DNA from: Torreya grandis
Taxonomy: Eukaryota > Streptophyta > Pinopsida > Cupressales > Taxaceae
Direction of reading: 5' to 3'
Assembly (NCBI GenBank): GCA_037957365.1
Contig: JARHVA010008346.1
Location: 199,501 to 263,500, forward strand
DNA: 64,000 nt
Shown here: positions 56,353 through 64,000 of the stretch, one piece after another
How positions within the stretch are numbered: the first letter of the stretch is position 1
Layout of the letters: every line of letters begins with the position of its first letter
Notes under the pieces: generated by a model
Seen by the model: only the letters and a program-made list of their open reading frames with translations
The model's database searches: none
Told to the model about the DNA's origin: nothing
Made by a program: the position numbers and the translations under genes

Positions 56353-57571
56353 TGTAGACACCGAAATCGTGTCGACTCCCCTGGTCATTCCTCGTCTTCT
56401 TTCTTCTTCGCCTATTGAACCCTTGCCAATCACTTGTTTCACCAACATTGACCCTGGCAGCATGTAAAGAGGAGCACAGAGCGAAAGGTAGACTCTATCC
56501 CCATTATGCATCTGCCGACGTCGGTCTTTACCCGACCGATGTCGCCGACGTCGGTCACCTATCGGCCGACGTCGGCAATCCTGCCGACGTCGGTCACCTT
56601 CCCCTTGTCCGTTATCAGTTAGCATTCAGTTTCCTGAAACGGTTGACAAACCGTTTCTGGAACCGTCCCCATCCCCCGCCTTCATCAACCTCCGCCAGCC
56701 ATTCGAACCGGATCCCCAAATGCTGATCAACCGAACGCTGAGCAACCAACCTGCGAATTCCTCCACGAACCTGCGAACTCCGAGCAATCATCAACACTAC
56801 GACATCAACTAATCTGCACACCATGGCTTTCATCAGGTCTTCTACCAGGTAAGTCTTTATTTTGTTTATTTCATTTTCTTTATTAGTTATTGTTTATGTT
56901 CTGTTATCCCTGCCTCTGTCCTCAAACCCCCCCGGACTCTGTTCCGACCTCGTCCCAACCTCGTCCCTGTACTTATCAAACCCTACCCTGATCATATCAG
57001 ACCCTGTCCCGACTGTTCAGACCTATCCCGACTCTGTTCAAACCCCCCAGACTCTCCCTGAACCTGTCCCGACTCTCTCAGAACCTGTCCCAAACCGTTT
57101 CCCAGAACCTGCCCCTACCGACGCCGGTCACTGCCCCGACCGACGACGGCACATTAACCGACGTCGGCACCTTCCCTAACCGACGCCGGCACCACAGAGA
57201 CCGACGCCGGCAATTGTGCAGAACAGTGCCGCATATCAGGTATGCCTTTTATTTTCTGTCATTTATTTCTGTCATTATCATCTACTTTCGTCCATTTTTC
57301 TACTCTTTTTTATCAGTGGGTTGATATCCTTCTAGGGAGTCTTCGTACTTCCGGGATCGGGCGTTCGCCTGACAACCCACCATATCTCTTATTAACGTTT
57401 TTTCGTGTTTAGCCTTTTCTTCACAGGTGTCATTCCTCCACAGCAAAAGAGGAGAATCTTTCAACGTCTGATTTTGGTGTGCACGACTGTATCAGGTACT
57501 TCTAGCCTTAACCATCTTTCAGTTTCTTATTTCTTCTTTTGAATGTAGAAAGCAATTTTGCATTAGAAACA
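56353..57571 (+). repeat. 3' LTR of TR-GAG
   Basis: The 1219 bp match the 5' LTR base for base apart from the counted transitions. It ends AAACA, followed by the GATAA target duplication. Palindrome clusters are at 56515-56593 and 57117-57210. Several short frames in it are strand shadows of the CpG-rich repeats and are not genes. Confidence 0.9.
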
Positions 57572-59527
57572 GATAAGACCCGACCCTCCTCATAAAATTA
57601 CCACTTTTTCATGATCTTCATCCTTTTTCTCAAAATTTAGCTTTTATTTCTTTTGCTAGATGAAATTTGTATAAAAATCTATGTTAGTATGTTTTCCTCC
57701 ATTTCCCTCATTCTTATGATAAGGAATCACACTTTACTATCATTTTATCCCTCTTTTCCCTTTGTCATAGTTTTTATGATTTGAAGCAATTCAAATTGTT
57801 CCATGTGTCACTCCTCTTGATAATCCCTTTCTTTCATCTCCACATTAGATAAAACAAGGTCGAAGCCAATATGGAACTTTTATTTCACCTAGACTTACAA
57901 GACTCTTAGACCCCATGCTCTTTGAAGTTTCTCTCTATTAGCAACCTTGTCCCAAGTATTCAAATGAAATCCATCTTTATCACCCATGTTTAGTCTTCCA
58001 AATCTGTATGGAGGAAGAATTTAAAAATCCATTAATAAATTTAAAAACCAAATCATTTGAATCAAAAGGCAATGATATCTAAATTCAACATACAAATCTC
58101 AAAAGTCAAAATCACACTAAAATATATGATTACAAGCACATCTCCTATCTCCAATAAAATCTCAAACTCCACAATTGGCCTCATATAAGGATGAGGTCCT
58201 TTGGGGTATACTAGGCCAGTAGATTGGAATAGAGGATTTCAACAAACTCTATGGTGCTACTTACTTTATCATGTAAGTATCTAATCTTCATAGTAAACTA
58301 AAAAATATGTAAAGCGTCTTGAAGAAAGGGGAGCACATTGTGGGGAGGTAGGTCCATTTTAATTTTCATGCATATAATCTTCATGGGATGATCTATATAC
58401 TCCATTTTTTGACCTAATACTTGTGTCACTAAGAGAATCTCTTAATAGTCTTTAAGGTTTAGAGTCTTCTTGTTTTGACAAACCTAATTTGAGTGTCTTG
58501 ACTTCAATAAAGATTTACTCTACCTTAGTTTTTCCTTCATTCTCCCATCCACCCTTTCATTTCCCCCATTGATAAATAAATTGTGATTCTAAATCTATTT
58601 TCCCTCTTTTCTAATTCCTTCTTCATCCCTTAAAGACATGCTAGCACTACTTTTTTTCAATTTTATCTATCCTTAGTGTGAAACAACATGTTTGAACAAC
58701 TATGGATTACTTCTTTCTTTACACCGTCGCCTTCCATCTCTAGACTTACTCTACTTTATTTTTACAATTTATCATTATTTTATTATATTTTTATTATGGA
58801 GACCTAAGTTCATACCCTTTTTCCATTATTGAGTGTGGTTGGCGTATTACTTCTCACTCAACAATGTTGTTTTCCGTTTTATGCATCCTTTTTCCATTAC
58901 TAAGTGAGATATGGATTGTTAATTCTCACTCATCAATGTTATTTTACCATTTTGTTTTTTCACCCATTTATTTATTTATTTTACCATCCTATTTGACATG
59001 TATCCTTGGTTTGACCTGGTGAGTTTACCTTTCTTACTTAAGGATATCTTGTTTGAATTTTTTAATCTCTAGTAGCCTTGGCTTTTCATTTACCCAATTT
59101 ACTCTTGTTTTTGACATGGTTATTTGGTCTAACATAGAACTTATCACCCCAGTTTGACAAATTTCCCAAGTATGTCCCATCCTCATAACACTAGTTATCT
59201 TGGATTTTATTGCATTCATTTTCTTTTACTCTTTAGTTTTGTATTCTTTGGTTTGTCAAAAGTAGTCTTTGTGCCCTACATAATCAAAACTAACAACACA
59301 ATAGAATCATTTAGAGATAATGGTAAGTCAAGGTATGAATTACATTTACTTTTTAGTCATTTACTTTTTAGATTAGTTTCACTTTTCATTCATTTACTTT
59401 CAATTATTTTATGCTTTAAAATAATGCAATTTTTTTAGCATCAATGTTGTGTGTTACTATGTTCTTTCTCAAACCACCATCCCCTATTACACCATAGTGA
59501 CACAAGATGAGATTCAAGTGGGGCATA
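57572..59527 (+). other. G1-2 3' non-coding region, second half
   Basis: This starts with the GATAA duplication and the rest of the third tandem unit. It shares blocks with 37679-39628 and with 8428-10690 in reverse, such as CATGTTTAGTCTTCC with TATGGAGGAAG (about 57985-58018), the GGCCTCATATAAGGATGAGG block and the TTCATGGGATGAT block. It ends with the purine-rich AAGTGGGGCA at 59515-59524. No conserved coding frame is present. Confidence 0.6.
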
Positions 59528-60722
59528 TATATACACATAATATTTTCAAATTTTATTAAATATTAATGCTTTACATCTTGCAGGAACCCATTAAGACTCA
59601 ATCTCTCTAAGTGCATGCCCTAAGGGGTGCATCAGGAAAGGGGTGGGTAGACCTTTGGTGCTTCACAAGATTGTTGTCCCTTATTTCCACATTATTACCA
59701 ACTAACCAGCTCCCAAAATAATTACCTAATCTATTTCTCCTCCCTTGAATAATCCTCTAATATTTTAGTCTTTCCATCCCTCTTTTTCTTGTCTTAAACC
59801 CCTTTTGGTCAGTCAGTTGTACTAGGTCAATTGAGTCAGCCCAATATAGTTTAGGGGTAGTTTTCACTCTCTTAGCTTGTTAGCCTTTTGACCGACCTAG
59901 CTCAGACATAGTGAATTTTCCTTGAAAACACACTAGGTCAAATAGGTCAGCCCTATATAATTGATGTTCCCAAAAGGATTTAGGAAAGATTCATCTATGT
60001 ATATAAGATCATTTCAATCATTATTCAATATTCATATGTGCAATCAAGAGTTATTATTTGATCATGCTTCTTCACAATTTTCTCTTCCACCATTATACTT
60101 GAGGAGACTTAGCTTAGGTTTCTTATTTGGATAATCTAGTCTTGTGGATAAGTCTTGAATGCTTGGGACTTTCTTATTGATCCTTACAAACCATAAAAAA
60201 CTCTTGAAAATCCCCTTTGGCCAAGGGAGACAATGAGTCTCAATGGGTTCACATTAAAGTAAGTATATACTAACTTTTTTCTCCTCTCTTTTAGTAGATA
60301 GAAGTAGCATAAGTATTGGATCGAATAATACTATCTTTCATATTTCATGTATTAGGGTATTACTCATACTTACTTTAATTAAAGCTCCCTATGCATATTT
60401 TTATATTATTTCTAACCCCCACTTTGTGCCACACTATTTTTTGTGCACTAGATTATATTTACTTTATTTTTATTAGAATAAGTGAATGCTTTAAACCTTA
60501 GGACTCCATTAGGGTTATTGTGTGATTATGTTAGACTATAGGATTTGAAACCCTTCCTAGCATGATATGTTGTGAAAAGTGATCCCCTAATTAGGTCTAG
60601 TGTATCCCCATATTGGTTGTGTTCTTGATTAATAATTGATTTCCAATCAAAAGTGTAGGTATGCTCTATCTTCTCTGAGATAGGATTGATTTATAGATAT
60701 GATGCATTTTTGATTGCATACA
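59528..60722 (+). repeat. 3' LTR of G1-2
   Basis: This LTR starts TATATACACATAATATTTT and ends GATTGCATACA, 1195 bp. It has the G-rich box (59582-59650), TTGAC-type motifs near 59825 and 59935, TATATAA at 60000-60006, the CCAAGGGAGA block near 60220, and an AAAGTAAGTATA donor-like site near 60256. Confidence 0.8.
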
Positions 60723-61517
60723 CCTAGAAACCAACACATTTGGTTTCACTATTTATAGAGATATCATGAATTATCAAGTCCATAATCTTTTATTATCATC
60801 AAAAATACATGCCTTCACCCTTAATGCATATTACATGGGTCACACTTAAGCACACCATACTTTCAAATAAGCCTAAGTCACCTTTTAGGTCCTATGAAGA
60901 CCCATTCACCTCTTTGACACTTCTTTGAGTAAACTAAGAAAATAGGAATATTTAAAAATATATAGACCCATTCCATAAGATATATGTCCCCCTTAAGTGT
61001 CCATATCCTTCATATTACCCTTTTGATTAAGCATAATTTTCTCAAATAACATTTTGTGCACATAATCACCATGAAGGAATACACAATCAACTTTTAAACC
61101 TTTATTCATACTGAATAAAATTAGTCAAAACTTCATAATGCACATAGATCATCCTTATGGAGTATAAAAAATGATCCAATATCTAATTCATCAAAATAAC
61201 ATCAGAATGAGCTCAATTACCCTTATCAGGTTACTTGCATAACACATTCAAACACACAGTCAACTTTAGAGCTCAATATCTTTGTCTATACATACTTTCA
61301 GACCTTGATATTTATATTTATAGATGTGCATTAGATTCATCTAAATTTTTTTTTACTACATGGTTAAATACTACATAGATCTAAAGATATAGCACAAAAA
61401 CCAAACACTAGTTTTTCCTTTATTAAATTCATATATTCAAATGCAAACGATCACAGTTTAACCTCAAACACCATGCTATAATCTTGAGTCCTCACTACTT
61501 AGATTAAACACACACTA
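60723..61517 (-). repeat. C1-family LTR, minus strand, part 2
   Basis: This continues in order from part 1 (which stopped at 41243) and matches the reverse complement of about 22050-22865. Landmarks are AACCAACACATTTGG, TGATTAAGCATAA and the AGATTAAACA end. It is broken at 61517 by a solo LTR and resumes at 63887. Confidence 0.75.
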
Positions 61518-63886
61518 TGTTGTAATATTTATGGTAGGTGTTATCATTTATGTATATAAGGCATGTGCAATGACAAAGTGGTCTAACAAGTATAGTGAGA
61601 TGGAACATGGTGGCCCAGTGTACTTAGAGTAGTGTGATGCTTGTAGGAGTGTGCATGGGTGTCCTAGGTGGATGATGTATATTTGAATGGAGCCTTGTAT
61701 GAATATATTTTACTTTTTATTTATATTTTCTATGAACAAGTGTTGAATTCATGTCGCCCTCATGAGGTATGCAGTTTAGTTTGTACCTTGTAGGCTTGAT
61801 TTTGCATGATTGCCTAAGGGTTCTTGAGTACTTTGGCTTGTTTTCCATGATAAGGAGCTTAGTGTGATTTTAATATACATTTTAATAAAAATTATGGATC
61901 TAAGAGGTTATATATATGACTTCCAAGTGGTTTTAAGTGGTCTACAAGGTTGTTTGGCTCTTAGCCTAGTTGGCCTATGTGGGCTTGTGAGGCCTTGTGA
62001 AGGGTCAAAGGGTGTTTGTAGGTTGGTTAAGATTGTATTTTCATGGGATATGGTTAATAATGTTTTTTAAATCATTTTTATAAGGTCTAATTTTAGATAA
62101 GGATAGATAAATTCAAGAAAATTCTTCATGTGCTTTAGAGGGTGCTCGAATGGAGCATTTTGAGCTTGAGAGGAAAGTTCTCATGTTCTTCAGCTCATGT
62201 ATAATTTGCATGGGGAGTTTAGTATTTTTGATATATTTTATAAGGTTAATAATAAAATTTTCCAAGCATTATTTCATCTATTAAGGACCTATTCTTTATG
62301 AATGATTATTAAGAAGGTAAGTAGGTTTTTATGTGCAAAATTCCTAGTCTTAAGAGCTGATGTTGAAGATATTTATTAATGATGATTAATAAGGTGGTGT
62401 ATGGAAAAAATTATGTTTTAAGTTTTTATAAGTCTCCTCTAGGATTCTAAGTATGTGTTTTTTCAGTCTTGACTATTTGTGGGTCCCACAGAAAAGTGCT
62501 TCTTAATTGTGTTTTTAATATTGTAAGAGATTTATGAAAGTAACCAAGGGAAAAAATGGGTGTGTGATGAAGCTTATAAATTGCTTCAAAAATAAATTGA
62601 AATTTTTAGTAATATTAATTTATCTATGTCAAATTTATATGTCCTCAATGTTATCTAGTCGATATGAGGAAAAAGGTGCCATGAGTGAGAAAAACTAATC
62701 AGAGTGAGAAGTGGAATTAGAAGGCATAATTAGTGATTAGGGATGGATCTATGCTCTTAGAGGTGATTTAGGGGATGTATGACCTCTGTTCATGTAATTT
62801 TTATTATTCCTAATCACTTGGAGTTGAGTGAATGGTTGACTCATAGTTGACCATGATGGTTTTGCCAGCAAAAGGAACTCGATTTGAGTGATTGAGTTTG
62901 ATTACTGGGTAGATGGTCAAATCAAGTGTTCCTAATGGTTGGAGAGACTTTAGGATTCATTTAAGATATTTTTTAGTGATTTTTAAGGTTTTTTCAATTT
63001 CCTATTGGTCAAACATAGTCTTACAAAGTGAAACTATGCTTCATTTGTGAGTATGAGACATGGGCTCACTACATGAACTAAAAAGTTATTACAGAGGTTC
63101 ATAGAAAAACTTGAAGACAAAACTGATTATTTATAAAATATCCTAAGGATAAATATCTTACCATAATTTAGAATGGTATATATATAAGATTTTTTTATAC
63201 TCTTTGTGTGAGTAATTAAGCTAAGACAAGCAAGTGTGTATGTTGATATTTGGAGACCTTGTGCAAAGGTTATTAGGGGTCTTGGCGACCAATGTTAAAA
63301 TGAGATTGAGCAGAGAAAAATGTCATTAGACTTATCGTATTTTTATAATTATATTGATTATTTTTACTAGATTTATGAGTACATATTTGTATATGGGTGA
63401 AAGATTTTTGAAGGGGTTATTGCTTGTGTTGAAGAGATAGCTTGGTGTTGGTGACTTATGTGGAGTTGAAAAGCTAGAGAAGAGTGTTCTTGAAGGGTTT
63501 ATATATCATATTGAGAAGAAATCAGTCTTCAATAATTTTTCATTTGATAGGTGTTGTGTTGGTGCTCAACATCTTAATCAAGATGGTGCTTGTCATCTTT
63601 AGGAGTTAGTGCTCCTAGTGAAGTGGGTGATTCACTAAAGCCTCATGTTTGTAATCATCCTATAGGAATATGGTCCATTGTTTTTTAGACTTGAGAGTGG
63701 TTTTTCCCCCCGTGAGGGTTTCCCACATAAATCTTTATATAATGGTTACATTCATGTTTGTTCTTTGATTCATCTATTTTGCATATTGATGTGATTGGTT
63801 AAGTAGCTTGAAGAGTTGGAAATTGGGTTGCATTATTATTAAAAACTAATTCACTCCCCCCCTCTTAGTGTTTTGTACCTCTATCA
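61518..63886 (+). repeat. solo LTR (copia-like), 2369 bp, with target duplication CACTA
   Basis: The insert starts TGTTGTAATATTTATGG and ends TTTTGTACCTCTATCA. It is flanked by CACTA at 61513-61517 and 63887-63891. The C1 LTR sequence on both sides joins when it is removed. Its last 250 bp, with the GAGGGTTTCCCA block and an AATTCACTCCCC run, resemble the end of the C1 LTR, so it is probably a related copia family on the plus strand. No internal coding region, primer site or polypurine tract is present, so a solo LTR formed by recombination is the best reading. The 68-codon frame at 61864-62070 is not supported as a gene. Confidence 0.75.
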
Positions 63887-64000
63887 CACTATTTATCTTA
63901 TTATATGAATCTTGACCTTTAACACATAGTGCACCAATTCCAAACATGAAACTTTAACTAGTTGACCTCATCTCATGCAATTTAGAAACTTTGACCTCAT
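63887..64000 (-). repeat. C1-family LTR, minus strand, part 3
   Basis: This matches the reverse complement of about 21935-22030, including TTGACCTCATCTCATG and the final CTTTGACCTCAT. It continues past the window. Confidence 0.7.

Larger units (their letters stand above)
49013..57571 (+). mobile_element. TR-GAG: young gag-only gypsy-type retrotransposon
   Basis: Two LTRs of exactly 1219 bp (49013-50231 and 56353-57571) run TGTAGACACC to TTAGAAACA. They are flanked by the perfect 5-bp duplication GATAA (49008-49012 and 57572-57576). A primer site follows the first LTR and a polypurine tract precedes the second. The internal 6.1 kb encodes Gag and only the last part of an integrase, so it matches the class called TR-GAG (terminal-repeat elements with GAG). 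Its G+C and CpG content are clearly higher than in the surrounding DNA. It sits in the 3' region of G1-2 and is the least decayed element in the window. Confidence 0.9.
41244..60722 (+). mobile_element. gypsy retrotransposon G1-2, nested in a minus-strand C1 LTR
   Basis: The LTRs 41244-42422 and 59528-60722 both run from T(G/A)TATACACATAAT to GCATACA. The C1 LTR sequence resumes after 60722 exactly where it stopped before 41244, which fixes the borders. Flanks CCTCA and CCTAG may be a decayed 5-bp duplication (three of five match). Inside are leader, gag, protease, an unassigned 231-codon frame, integrase, and a 3' non-coding region with tandem units. Reverse transcriptase and RNase H are not recognisable. 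The DGG-type protease and the ATKYFTKWVEA integrase block suggest the chromodomain-lacking Tat/Athila branch of Ty3/gypsy. Confidence 0.8.

Noticed and set aside
55630..56467. Frames of 60-136 codons after the TR-GAG gag, considered as an env-like gene
   Set aside because: They are short, Ser/Pro-rich and overlapping, one runs through the polypurine tract into the LTR, and no signal peptide plus membrane segment pattern is convincing.
1..64000. Search by eye for tRNA, rRNA and host exons
   Set aside because: No tRNA-like A and B boxes with cloverleaf pairing, no rRNA-like block and no exon with family resemblance was noticed; a tRNA scan and protein search would settle it.

Overview
The window looks like intergenic DNA from a seed plant with a very large, repeat-rich genome. 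The flanking DNA is very AT-rich and poor in CpG, the reading frames are short and broken, and every recognisable protein fragment is of retroelement or plant-mobile-domain type. A gymnosperm is plausible, but the sequence does not fix the species. I found no host protein-coding gene, tRNA, rRNA or CRISPR array, and no reverse transcriptase domain anywhere in the 64 kb. Family names below (C1, C3, G1, G2, TR-GAG) are working labels.

Layout. Positions 1-3414: minus-strand Ty1/copia element C3, cut off by the window edge (gag, protease, start of integrase, 5' LTR). It abuts a plus-strand relic resembling a plant mobile domain (about 3415-5100), followed by a TGATG-rich low-complexity tract. Positions 7260-10690: an LTR and 3' non-coding region of gypsy family G1 on the minus strand. 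Positions 11740-12957: an LTR-like unit with CCGACGTCGG palindromes. Positions 12958-15385: nothing recognised.

From 15386 to the end the window is a set of retrotransposons nested inside one another. The outer element is G1-1 (starts 15386, gag-only). It was hit at 20777/37679 by copia element C1 (20778-37678, 2.8-kb LTRs, gag only), which itself contains gypsy-type element G2 (27268-34774). The 3' LTR of G1-1 is cut at 40504 by a minus-strand C1-family LTR. That LTR is split by G1-2 (41244-60722; gag, protease and integrase recognisable, no reverse transcriptase) and again by a solo LTR (61518-63886, target duplication CACTA). Inside the 3' non-coding part of G1-2 sits the youngest insertion, the GC-richer TR-GAG element (49013-57571), with two 1219-bp LTRs, a 5-bp target duplication GATAA, a 1109-codon gag frame broken by two TGA codons, and only the tail of an integrase.

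How the parts relate. G1-1, G1-2 and TR-GAG share a primer-site type and a conserved non-coding leader; G2 shares the primer site. G1 LTRs share a G-rich U3 box, a TATA box and a splice-donor-like site, and G1 carries arrays of TTGAC-type inverted repeats. Most elements here look non-autonomous, so if they moved it was probably with enzymes supplied from elsewhere. The clearest leads are the conserved leader, the palindrome arrays, the gag-only elements and the protease-unknown-integrase frame of G1-2.
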